In this document: positions 1 to 7,179 of the stretch, piece by piece | How the letters are laid out: every line of letters starts with the position of its first letter | Position numbering within the stretch: position 1 is the stretch's first letter | DNA from: CBDAPX01 sp965198725 | Lineage (GTDB): Bacteria; Pseudomonadota; Alphaproteobacteria; Rhodobacterales; Rhodobacteraceae | Reading direction: 5' to 3' | Length of the DNA stretch: 64,000 nt | NCBI GenBank assembly: GCA_965198725.1 | Contig: CBDAPX010000001.1 | Coordinates: 1,860,001 to 1,924,000 of the forward strand | The notes under the pieces: generated by a model | The model's input: the letters and a program-made list of their open reading frames with translations, nothing else | Database searches by the model: none | What the model was told of the DNA's origin: nothing | Program-made: the position numbers and the translations under genes

Positions 1-789
1 ACTACGGACGCCAGTTCTTTGTACCTTTGGCCGATTGTAACAGGAATAGTTGCCGCGATGGTGCTGCCATGGATCACCTATGTGGGCGAGGTTATTGCAA
101 GGGCACCAAACAGGGCGATCAAAAAACTTCAGACGGATGAGGCACGTCAACGACGTATAGATAACCTCAAGGCCTCGATTGAAGAAGAGGAGGAAAAGTC
201 GGCCGTCCGTGTTGCACAAATGAAGATGCAAGAGAATGAAGAGCGGGCCAAAGTTGCGTTGGACACGGTACGTCGTCAAGCAGAAGCGGATGCGCGTGTG
301 GCTGAAGAAAAGGCTCAAGCTGAGAAAGAAGAAGCGGCCCTTGCCGCAGCGCGCCGACTGGAAGAGGCAAGCGAGATCAGCGAAGAAGCCGAACAGGAAT
401 TACGCGAGCAGCGGTTAGCTGCAAGCGATGAAAAGTCATTTAATGGTGAGGCTAACTTTTTAGATTTGGTCGGGGTGGTTGGCGAGAACCCAATTGCTCT
501 TGAGTTGATGCGATCCGCCGTGGGTTCCTCGGATGGACAGATCAGGATTGAAGGTAACCACATCTACCTTAGTGCAAATGACAACACAGCCGGTAGAAAC
601 ACTGTTGGGCAAGGTCACCGAGACGCACTTAGACTTGCAGAAACCGCGAGTGATTTGGCTAATCAAGGCCTTTTGAAGTTCAGGGGCAAAGGTCACTTTG
701 AGGTAACGACGCTCGGATATAGCTCTTGGGACCGGATCGAAAAAACGCACGCTGAATATGATCAGCCCCATCTGAGTGGTCCAATTTGA
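1..789 (+). CDS. Membrane-anchored coiled-coil protein, open at left edge, 3' end altered by IS
   Basis: I do not recognise this gene. The frame is open to the first base of the window; the first usable start is a TTG at 19, so the true start may lie upstream. From that TTG the protein has one hydrophobic segment (about residues 3-22), then a strongly charged Glu/Lys/Ala/Arg-rich coiled coil (about 35-140), then a globular tail (about 145-250). The tail ends in a pattern (FEVTTLGYSSWDRI) that resembles the wing of a winged-helix domain. The last few codons and the stop lie inside the inverted repeat of the adjacent IS, so the native C-terminus has probably been replaced by IS-encoded residues. 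Coiled coil and membrane segment are seen directly; the winged helix is inference. Confidence 0.6.
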   Translation, partial: TTDASSLYLWPIVTGIVAAMVLPWITYVGEVIARAPNRAIKKLQTDEARQRRIDNLKASIEEEEEKSAVRVAQMKMQENEERAKVALDTVRRQAEADARVAEEKAQAEKEEAALAAARRLEEASEISEEAEQELREQRLAASDEKSFNGEANFLDLVGVVGENPIALELMRSAVGSSDGQIRIEGNHIYLSANDNTAGRNTVGQGHRDALRLAETASDLANQGLLKFRGKGHFEVTTLGYSSWDRIEKTHAEYDQPHLSGPI

Positions 790-792
790 TTG

Positions 793-1650
793 TTAGTGCA
801 TGATCGACCTTTGGTCCATCTTGACGACGGTTTCGGGAGCCGGTGGGCGGTAGCCTAGAGCACTGTGTGGTCGTTTCGTGTTGTAGTGCTTTCTCCATTG
901 TTCGATCAGGATTTGGGCTTCACGCAGGCTGTAGAATGTTTCCCCGTTCAGGAACTCGTCGCGGAACCTTGCGTTGAAGCTTTCGCAGTATCCGTTCTCC
1001 CAAGGTGACCCAGGTTCGATGTAAGCCGTCTTCGCGCCGACAGCCTTGATCCAGTCCTGGACAGCTTGGGCAACGAACTCCGGGCCGTTGTCGGAGCGAA
1101 TGAACGATGGGATGCCGCGCAGGATGAACAGGTCGCTCAGCACATCGATCACATTGCCTGAGTTGAGCTTGCGATCCACGCGTATGGCCAAGCATTCCCG
1201 ACTGTACTCGTCGATGATGTTGAGTGTGCGGAAAGCTTTACCATCGTCGGTGCGGCAGTGGACAAAGTCGTAAGACCAGACATGATCGCGGCGCTCTGGC
1301 CGAAGCCTGACACATGATCCATCATTCAGCCAAAGCCGCCCTTTCTTCGGTTGTTTCATTGGCACTTTCAGCCCCTCTCGTCGCCAAAGTCTTTCGACAC
1401 GCTTGTCATTCACATGCCAGCCAGCGTCTCTCAGTAGTGCCGCGATCCTACGATAGCCGTAGCGGCCATACTGCCGGGTCAGTTCGATCATATCAGCCAC
1501 TAAACGTTCTTCATCCGGGCGACCCGCAGGTACTTTGCGCTGTGTGGATTGATGTTGTCTTAGAACCCGGCATGCCCGACGCTCCGAGATGTTCAGCTCA
1601 GCACGAACGCGATCAATACAGGCACGACGACGAGCGGGGCTCAGAAGTTT
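793..1650 (-). CDS. IS3-family transposase OrfB (DDE integrase core)
   Basis: This is the catalytic half of the IS transposase, about 285 codons when read from the frameshift site; its first in-frame ATG is at 1500. It has the retroviral-integrase fold with a DDE triad: D in SYDFVH, D in RSDNGPEF, and E in ENGYCESFNARFRDE. An N-terminal HTH_21-like region (YGRYGYRRIAALL) and the C-terminal KRPHSALGYRPP signature typical of IS3 elements are present. There are no internal stops, so the element may be active. It is probably made mainly as an OrfAB fusion by -1 frameshifting from orfA. The 3' end lies about 20 bases inside the left inverted repeat. Confidence 0.9.
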   Translation of the reverse strand, partial: KLLSPARRRACIDRVRAELNISERRACRVLRQHQSTQRKVPAGRPDEERLVADMIELTRQYGRYGYRRIAALLRDAGWHVNDKRVERLWRREGLKVPMKQPKKGRLWLNDGSCVRLRPERRDHVWSYDFVHCRTDDGKAFRTLNIIDEYSRECLAIRVDRKLNSGNVIDVLSDLFILRGIPSFIRSDNGPEFVAQAVQDWIKAVGAKTAYIEPGSPWENGYCESFNARFRDEFLNGETFYSLREAQILIEQWRKHYNTKRPHSALGYRPPAPETVVKMDQRSIMH

Positions 1651-1919
1651 CCCTTTGCCGCCTCCGCCAAGATCAGCTTGTCCAGCGTCAGATCAGAAAC
1701 GGCTTTGCGCAATCGCTCGTTCTCTTTTTGCAGACGCTTCAGTTCCTTCAATTGATCCGTGCCCATTCCGCCGTATTTTTTCTTCCACCGGTAGTAGGTC
1801 TGTTCAGTCACACCGATCTGACGGATCGCATCCAGACGCGGCATCCCTTGCCCCGTCAGAACCTCAACCTGCCGTAACTTCGTGACAATCTCTTCTGGCT
1901 TTGGTCGCTTGTTGGCCAT
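1641..1919 (-). CDS. IS3-family transposase OrfA (helix-turn-helix)
   Basis: This 92-residue DNA-binding half of the IS transposase starts at the ATG at 1919, preceded by a GGAGGAA ribosome site; an upstream in-frame start at 1943 is less likely. It has an HTH_Tnp_1-type motif (DAIRQIGVTEQTYYRWKKKYGG) followed by a leucine-zipper-like stretch (LKELKRLQKENERLRKAV), which mediates OrfA/OrfAB multimerisation in this family. It ends in AAKGNF and a TGA at 1641-1643, just past the slippery heptamer, the usual IS3 arrangement. OrfA alone normally acts as a regulator, and the OrfAB fusion is the transposase. Confidence 0.9.
   Translation of the reverse strand: MANKRPKPEEIVTKLRQVEVLTGQGMPRLDAIRQIGVTEQTYYRWKKKYGGMGTDQLKELKRLQKENERLRKAVSDLTLDKLILAEAAKGNF
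1647..1653 (-). promoter_or_regulatory. Programmed -1 frameshift site G GGA AAC
   Basis: On the minus strand the orfA codons AAG-GGA-AAC contain the heptamer G GGA AAC, an exact X XXY YYZ slippery motif in the zero frame, four codons before the orfA stop counted inclusively. Slipping back one base enters the long orfB frame without a stop. The heptamer and frames are read directly; its use is inferred from IS3-family biology. Confidence 0.75.
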
Positions 1920-1960
1920 GTGTTTCCTCCGTTTCCTAAACATAGCGGAGGACCACTTCA

Positions 1961-2123
1961 GTGGGGGAAGACCAGCTTGCCTTGTTTTTTGAAGTTGGAG
2001 TAACGAACAAATACTGTGTAGGTGGATTGTTAGCTGAGTTTGAATTCTGGAGACTCAGGTTGCAATTTGACGGCGAAGCGGGTCATCTGGCGCCGATTTT
2101 GGTTGTCATGAAGGTCAGCGCAG
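1961..2123. other. Gap between IS and murD; no convincing gene
   Basis: These 163 bases separate the IS right end from murD. A plus-strand open frame from a GTG at 1961 runs on into murD in another frame and resembles no family I know. It could be remnant coding DNA from the locus the IS disrupted. A weak promoter-like pair (TTGAAG near 1989 and AT-rich sequence near 2011) could drive murD, but I cannot confirm it. AAGG at 2111-2114 is a plausible murD ribosome site. Confidence 0.4.
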
Positions 2124-3518
2124 ATGATCCCGGTTCAAGGTTTCGAGGGGCAAAAGGTCGGGGTTTTGGGGCTGGGACGCTCTGGATTGGCCGCAGCGCG
2201 GGCGTTGCGGGCGGGAGGCGCCGAGGCCATGTGTTGGGATGACAACCCCGAGGCGCGCACCAAGGCGGAACAAGATGGTTTCGAGACACGGGATTTTAAG
2301 AAACCCGGGGCGTTTGACGACATCGCCAGCCTGATCGTGTCGCCCGGTATTCCTCATCTTTACCCAAACCCCAATCCGGTGGTCGCGGCGGCTTTGTCTG
2401 CGGGCGTGCCGGTCGATAACGATATCGGGCTTTTTTTCCGGTCCTATGCCACCCGCGATTGGGATCGGTTTGACGTGGCCCCGCGGGTCATCGCAGTGAC
2501 GGGGTCTAACGGAAAGTCCACCACCTCGGCCCTGATCCACCACATCCTGAGCGAAGCGGCGGTTCCCAGCCAGCTGGCCGGGAATATCGGGCGCGGTGTG
2601 TTGGACATTGACCCGCCTCATGATGGCGAGGTCGTTGTGCTGGAGCTTTCGAGTTATCAGACGGATCTGGCCCGCGCCTTGACGCCGGATATCGCGGTTT
2701 TTACGAACCTGTCGCCGGATCATCTGGACCGGCATGCGGGTATGGGCGGGTATTTCGCAGCCAAGCGCCGGTTGTTTTCCGAAGGCGGGCCGGACCGGGC
2801 GGTGATTGGCGTGGATGAGGCCGAAGGCCAATACCTGGCCGGTCAATTGTCCGAAGGGCCGGCGGATGACCGGGTGATCCGCGTGTCGTCCGGCCAAAAG
2901 CTGACCGGTCCTGGCTGGCAAGTCTTTGCCCGCAAAGGGTTCCTGAGCGAGTACCGGAAAGGCCGACAGGCCGGGTCCATCGATCTGCGCGACATCAAGG
3001 GTCTGCCCGGTGCGCATAATCACCAGAATGCCTGTGCGGCTTATGCGGCCTGTCGCGCGCTGGGGCTGGCGCCGAAAGTGATTGAGGCCGCATTGAGCAG
3101 CTTTGGCGGCTTGCCTCATCGCAGCCAATGGGTCGCCGAAAAAGACGGCGTCGTCTTTGTCAATGACAGCAAGGCCACCAATGTCGACAGCGCGGCAAAG
3201 GCGCTGAGTGCCTTCAAATCGATCCGCTGGATTTGTGGTGGGCTGGAAAAGGACGGCGGTCTGCAAGCGTTGCAGGGTGCAACGGGGCCCGTGCGCAAGG
3301 CCTATGTCATCGGGCGGGAGGCGGCGGGTTTTGCGCTGCAGCTGGATGTCGAAGCGCAGATCTGCACGACCATGGATGTCGCCGTGGCGGCGGCCATGGC
3401 CGATGCAGAGCCAGGCGATACAGTGCTTTTGGCCCCTGCAGCAGCGAGTTTCGACCAGTACGACAGTTTCGAAAAGCGCGGAGAGGCCTTTATGGCTGAG
3501 GTGCGTGATCGCCTTTGA
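2124..3518 (+). CDS. murD: UDP-N-acetylmuramoyl-L-alanine--D-glutamate ligase
   Basis: MurD adds D-glutamate to UDP-MurNAc-L-alanine in the cytoplasm, using ATP, in peptidoglycan precursor synthesis. The 464-residue protein has the expected length and the Mur-ligase layout: an N-terminal Rossmann-like domain (GLGRSGLAAARAL), the ATP loop GSNGKSTT (about 127-134), LSSYQ, a central HNxxN motif in PGAHNHQNACAAY, and the C-terminal VNDSKATN and GG.EK motifs. In related bacteria mraY normally precedes murD; here an IS lies directly upstream, so expression may depend on a local or IS-borne promoter. Its 3' end overlaps the convergent flavoprotein gene by 29 bases. Confidence 0.97.
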   Translation: MIPVQGFEGQKVGVLGLGRSGLAAARALRAGGAEAMCWDDNPEARTKAEQDGFETRDFKKPGAFDDIASLIVSPGIPHLYPNPNPVVAAALSAGVPVDNDIGLFFRSYATRDWDRFDVAPRVIAVTGSNGKSTTSALIHHILSEAAVPSQLAGNIGRGVLDIDPPHDGEVVVLELSSYQTDLARALTPDIAVFTNLSPDHLDRHAGMGGYFAAKRRLFSEGGPDRAVIGVDEAEGQYLAGQLSEGPADDRVIRVSSGQKLTGPGWQVFARKGFLSEYRKGRQAGSIDLRDIKGLPGAHNHQNACAAYAACRALGLAPKVIEAALSSFGGLPHRSQWVAEKDGVVFVNDSKATNVDSAAKALSAFKSIRWICGGLEKDGGLQALQGATGPVRKAYVIGREAAGFALQLDVEAQICTTMDVAVAAAMADAEPGDTVLLAPAAASFDQYDSFEKRGEAFMAEVRDRL

Positions 3519-4758
3519 GGGGTTGCGTGGTTTGGCTGGGTCGGGATTTGGGTATTTTTGACAAGAAAGAAGCCAAGGCGTTATTGCGCGCGATGGCCCG
3601 GCCTGCTGCGACGGCCGAGGACCAGGCCCATTGGAAGTTATAGCCGCCAAGCCAGCCTGTGACATCCACCGCCTCACCAATGGCATAGAGACCCGGGACA
3701 TATTTTGCGGCCATGGTTTTGGAAGAAAGATCATCTGTATCGATGCCGCCCAGCGTCACTTCCGCGGTGCGATAGCCTTCTGAACCGGACGGGGTGAGGG
3801 ACCAGTCAGAGAGTTGGTCGCAAAGCGCTTGCAGTTTTGCATCGGATTGATCGGCCAACCGGTTGGTGAGACCGAGGTCCGTGGAAAGAAATTCAACCAG
3901 TCGGGTGGGCAAGAGAGCGGACAGTTCTGTCGAAAGCTGACGTTTACCGCTGCGCTGACGTTGACTGCGCAGAAGGTCGAACAGTTTTGCCTCGGGATCA
4001 AGGTTGACGGCGATGGTTTCGCCTTCGCGCCAATAGGAGGAGATTTGCAGGATTGCGGGGCCGGAGAGGCCGCGATGGGTGAAGAGCAGAGCCTCGTCAA
4101 AGGTGGTTTCCGCATTGCTGATCCGCGCGGGAACGGCCACGCCGGCCAATGGCTTGAACCGTGCGTCCGAAAAGGTCAGGGGCACCAATGCCGGGCGCGT
4201 TTTGGTGACGCGCAGGCCGAATTGCCGCGCGATGTCATAAGCCAGACCTGTTGCGCCCATTTTGGGGATTGATTTGCCGCCCGTGGCCAGCACGAGGTTA
4301 CGGCAGTGCACGGTTTGGGTTTGACCGTCTCGGTCGAGCTCGACTGTAAACTCATCCACGTTGCGGGTGACTTTGGTGATGGTGGTCTGCAGCCAGAGCT
4401 CTGCCCCCGCCTGTTTCATTTCCTGCAGCAACATGGCGATGATCTCTTTCGCCGAGCCATCGCAAAAGAGCTGTCCCAGCGTCTTTTCGTGCCATGCGAT
4501 CCCGTACCGGTCCACCAGATCGATGAAGTCCCATTGGGTGTAGCGGGCCAGCGCGGAATTGGCGAAATGCGGGTTTTGGGACAGGAAATTGGATGGTTCG
4601 GCGTGAAGATTGGTGAAGTTGCACCGCCCGCCGCCGGAAATTCGGATCTTTTCGCCCGGGCTGCGCGCGTGATCCACAACCAGCACATGCGCGCCCGCAT
4701 GGGCGGCACACATCAGGCCAGCAGCGCCGGCGCCAAGGATGAGGGTTTGAAACTGCAT
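3490..4758 (-). CDS. BaiN/YhiN (HI0933) family FAD-dependent oxidoreductase
   Basis: This 422-residue flavoprotein is often annotated as aminoacetone oxidase family or NAD(P)/FAD-dependent oxidoreductase. The N-terminus has the FAD dinucleotide-binding signature GAGAAGLMCA, followed by the family hallmark SGGGRCNFTN (about 43-52). The C-terminus has a second FAD contact (GLYAIGEAVDVTGWLGGYNFQWAWSSAVAAGRAIA). The physiological substrate of this family is not established. The gene opposes all its dcw neighbours. Its last 30 or so residues come from a dispersed intergenic repeat and then from the antisense of the murD 3' end, so this tail is probably a recent extension and not part of the fold. 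Confidence 0.92.
   Translation of the reverse strand: MQFQTLILGAGAAGLMCAAHAGAHVLVVDHARSPGEKIRISGGGRCNFTNLHAEPSNFLSQNPHFANSALARYTQWDFIDLVDRYGIAWHEKTLGQLFCDGSAKEIIAMLLQEMKQAGAELWLQTTITKVTRNVDEFTVELDRDGQTQTVHCRNLVLATGGKSIPKMGATGLAYDIARQFGLRVTKTRPALVPLTFSDARFKPLAGVAVPARISNAETTFDEALLFTHRGLSGPAILQISSYWREGETIAVNLDPEAKLFDLLRSQRQRSGKRQLSTELSALLPTRLVEFLSTDLGLTNRLADQSDAKLQALCDQLSDWSLTPSGSEGYRTAEVTLGGIDTDDLSSKTMAAKYVPGLYAIGEAVDVTGWLGGYNFQWAWSSAVAAGRAIARNNALASFLSKIPKSRPSQTTQPLKGDHAPQP
3551..3577 (+). repeat. Dispersed 3'-end repeat, copy A
   Basis: The segment (GGTATTTTTGACAAGAAAGA followed by AGCCAAG) matches other copies in this window near 23250, 41685, 58035 and 58085. This copy lies within the C-terminal coding end of the minus-strand flavoprotein gene. 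Confidence 0.7.
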
Positions 4759-4917
4759 GAGACGGCTTTACGCAAACGGGCCGCGATCCGCCAGCGGTGT
4801 TGTGCCGGGTTCCTTTCGACCGATGTCAATTTGACTGGCCTGATCCGTGTTTTCGCGTTAGAATCGCGACCAGACCCGGAAAACCGGGCGGATCGAGGCA
4901 GACAGAGCGGTATTTCC

Positions 4918-6078
4918 ATGACGGAAATGGTTTACGGGGCAGTCCCAGAGCGGGCGGGCGAGCCTATTCTTCCCAAATGGTGGCGGACCATCGACAAGTG
5001 GTCGATGACATCCGTGATGTTGTTGTTTGTCATTGGGTTGTTGCTGGGCCTTGCGGCCTCTGTGCCCTTGGCGGCGCGCAACGGGTTTGACAATTTTCAC
5101 TATGTGGAACGCCAGGCCATCTTTGGTACGGCGGCGCTGATCGTGATGCTGATCACGTCGATGATGTCGCCGCGTCTGGTACGGCGGCTAGCGGTTCTGG
5201 GGTTTCTGGTCAGCTTTGTCGCCTTGGCGTTGTTGCCGGTCTTGGGCACCGATTTCGGCAAAGGGGCTGTGCGGTGGTACAGCCTTGGCTTTGCGTCGGT
5301 GCAGCCGTCGGAATTCATGAAACCGGCCTTTGTGGTCGTGGCTGCCTGGATGCTGGCGGCCAAGCATCAGATCAACGGACCACCCGGCACGCTTTGGTCT
5401 TTCGTGCTTTGCATCAGCATTGTCATGATGCTGGTTATTCAGCCCGATTTTGGTCAGGCCTGTCTGGTTCTTTTTGGCTGGGGCGTGATGTATTTTGTCG
5501 CTGGTGCGCCAATGCTCCTATTGGTGATGATGGCCATCATGGTCGTGTTGGGCGGCACGCTGGCCTATTCCAGTTCGGAACATTTCGCGCGTCGGATTGA
5601 CGGGTTTTTGAACCCCGAAGTCGCGCCGACAACGCAGCTGGGCTATGCCACCAACGCCATTCGTGAGGGCGGGCTGTTCGGCGTTGGCGTCGGCGAAGGG
5701 CAGGTCAAGTGGTCGCTGCCGGATGCGCATACGGATTTCATTATCGCGGTGGCGGCCGAGGAATACGGCCTGATCCTAGTCCTGATCATCATCGCGCTTT
5801 ACGCCAGTATCGTGGTGCGCTCGCTGTTGCGGCTGATGCGCGAACGCGATCCGTTCATCCGTTTGGCGGGCACTGGACTGGCCTGCATGTTCGGGGTACA
5901 GGCGATGATCAACATGGGCGTTGCCGTACGGCTGCTCCCGGCCAATGGCATGACCTTGCCATTTGTCAGCTATGGCGGGTCGTCGTTGATCGCTGGGGGG
6001 ATCGCTCTTGGGATGCTATTGGCCTTTACCCGCTCGCGGCCCCAAGGCGAGCTGGCCGATGCTTTGAGAGGACGCTAG
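4918..6078 (+). CDS. ftsW: Peptidoglycan glycosyltransferase FtsW
   Basis: FtsW is the SEDS-family septal peptidoglycan polymerase and acts in the inner membrane at the divisome with its cognate PBP. The 386-residue protein has about ten hydrophobic segments and the family signatures: a QPDFGQ motif in the middle, a periplasmic loop ending GEGQVKWSLPDAHTDFI, and a C-terminal NMGV..RLLPANGMTLPFVSYGGSS. The frame is open from 4306, but the residues before 4918 are the antisense of the neighbouring flavoprotein, so I chose the ATG at 4918. It is followed by murG after three bases, so it belongs to the same transcription unit. Confidence 0.96.
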   Translation: MTEMVYGAVPERAGEPILPKWWRTIDKWSMTSVMLLFVIGLLLGLAASVPLAARNGFDNFHYVERQAIFGTAALIVMLITSMMSPRLVRRLAVLGFLVSFVALALLPVLGTDFGKGAVRWYSLGFASVQPSEFMKPAFVVVAAWMLAAKHQINGPPGTLWSFVLCISIVMMLVIQPDFGQACLVLFGWGVMYFVAGAPMLLLVMMAIMVVLGGTLAYSSSEHFARRIDGFLNPEVAPTTQLGYATNAIREGGLFGVGVGEGQVKWSLPDAHTDFIIAVAAEEYGLILVLIIIALYASIVVRSLLRLMRERDPFIRLAGTGLACMFGVQAMINMGVAVRLLPANGMTLPFVSYGGSSLIAGGIALGMLLAFTRSRPQGELADALRGR

Positions 6079-6081
6079 GCG

Positions 6082-7179
6082 ATGTCGCAACCGCTCTTGA
6101 TGATCGCAGCCGGAGGCACGGGCGGGCATATGTTCCCGGCCCAGGCGCTGGCCGAGGCGATGTTGCGCAAGGGCTGGCGTGTGAAACTGTCCACCGATGA
6201 GCGGGGTGCGCGCTATACCGGCGGGTTTCCGCATTCGACTGAGATTGAGCAGGTGGCGAGCGCCACTTTTGCCCGTGGTGGTGCGGCGGCCAAGTTGCGC
6301 GTGCCTTTGACAATTGCCAAGGGCGTTATGAATGCCCGCGCCGCGATGCGCCGGGATCGCCCTGACGTGGTCGTTGGCTTTGGCGGCTACCCGTCCATTC
6401 CGGCGTTGGCGGCAGCAACCTGGATGAAGTTGCCGCGCATGATCCACGAGCAAAACGGTGTTCTGGGGCGGGTGAACCAGCTGTTTGCCACGCGCGTTGC
6501 AAAAGTGGCTTGTGGTATTTGGCCCACCGATTTGCCGGATGGGGCTGAGGGCGTTCATGTCGGAAACCCTGTCCGTGCTGCGATCCTGGAAAAAGCAGGT
6601 GCGCCCTATATCCCGCCCGGCGATTACCCGATGGCAATTCTTGTCATGGGGGGCAGCCAGGGCGCGCGCATCTTATCGGATGTCGTGCCCAGTGCGATTG
6701 CCGCGTTACCGGTTGCGATCCGCGCCAATCTGCGGGTTAGTCATCAAGCCCGTGCCGAAGACATGGAACGGGTGGTCAGCTTTTGTCAAACCCATGGCAT
6801 CGATGCCGAGGTAGAGCCGTTTTTCAACGATGTTCCGGCGCGGATGTCTGACGCGCAGATGGTCATCACCCGGTCCGGTGCGTCCACGATCGCCGACCTG
6901 ACGGTGATCGGTCGCCCGTCGATCCTGATCCCATTTGCCGCGGCCGCAGGGGATCACCAAACGGCCAACGCGCGCGGATTGGTTGACGCAGGGGCGGCGA
7001 AGCTGATCCCGGAAAGCACCCTTGACACCGACACGTTGGCACAGCAGATCACGGCGATCTTTGAAACCCCGGACGAAGCCCTGCAAATGTCCATCGCGGC
7101 GCACCGCTGTGCGCGTGTGGACGCGACAGACCGTTTGGTTGCCCTCGTAGAAGAGCTTGCCGGAAAGGAGCCCGCATGA
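6082..7179 (+). CDS. murG: UDP-N-acetylglucosamine--N-acetylmuramyl-(pentapeptide) pyrophosphoryl-undecaprenol N-acetylglucosamine transferase
   Basis: MurG converts lipid I to lipid II at the cytoplasmic face of the membrane. The 365-residue GT28 protein has the N-terminal acceptor-domain glycine loop GGTGGHMFPA (about 11-20), a second glycine-rich loop in VVGFGGYPSIP, and the C-terminal donor site with MGGSQGARI and a TRSGASTIADL motif that contacts UDP-GlcNAc. It starts three bases after ftsW and overlaps murC by ATGA, indicating translational coupling within the division cluster. Confidence 0.97.
   Translation: MSQPLLMIAAGGTGGHMFPAQALAEAMLRKGWRVKLSTDERGARYTGGFPHSTEIEQVASATFARGGAAAKLRVPLTIAKGVMNARAAMRRDRPDVVVGFGGYPSIPALAAATWMKLPRMIHEQNGVLGRVNQLFATRVAKVACGIWPTDLPDGAEGVHVGNPVRAAILEKAGAPYIPPGDYPMAILVMGGSQGARILSDVVPSAIAALPVAIRANLRVSHQARAEDMERVVSFCQTHGIDAEVEPFFNDVPARMSDAQMVITRSGASTIADLTVIGRPSILIPFAAAAGDHQTANARGLVDAGAAKLIPESTLDTDTLAQQITAIFETPDEALQMSIAAHRCARVDATDRLVALVEELAGKEPA

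Larger units (their letters stand above)
772..1960 (-). mobile_element. IS3-family insertion sequence (IS407-like), about 1.19 kb
   Basis: A single element encodes orfA and orfB on the minus strand. Imperfect terminal inverted repeats are visible: CTGAGTGGTCC at 772-782 and GGACCACTTCA at 1950-1960, the latter reading TGAAGTGGTCC inward. They share the AGTGGTCC core. If the flanking CCCCA/TGGGG is included (766-782 against 1950-1966), 13 of 17 positions match without gaps, so the exact ends are uncertain by some six bases. I find no convincing target-site duplication, which suggests an old insertion or a rearrangement at the element. It lies between a truncated upstream gene and murD. Group assignment rests on the transposase sequence as I recognise it. 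Confidence 0.85.

Noticed and set aside
1314..1877. Plus-strand open frames across the IS
   Set aside because: They are antisense to the transposase genes, which have full catalytic motifs.
767..1966. Target-site duplication flanking the IS
   Set aside because: No 3-4 base direct repeat fits any plausible pair of ends.
2115..3734. 539-codon minus-strand frame opposite murD
   Set aside because: High-GC shadow of murD; no family resemblance and murD motifs are complete.
4306..4917. Upstream 204 codons of the ftsW frame
   Set aside because: They are antisense to the flavoprotein gene; FtsW similarity begins after the ATG at 4918.
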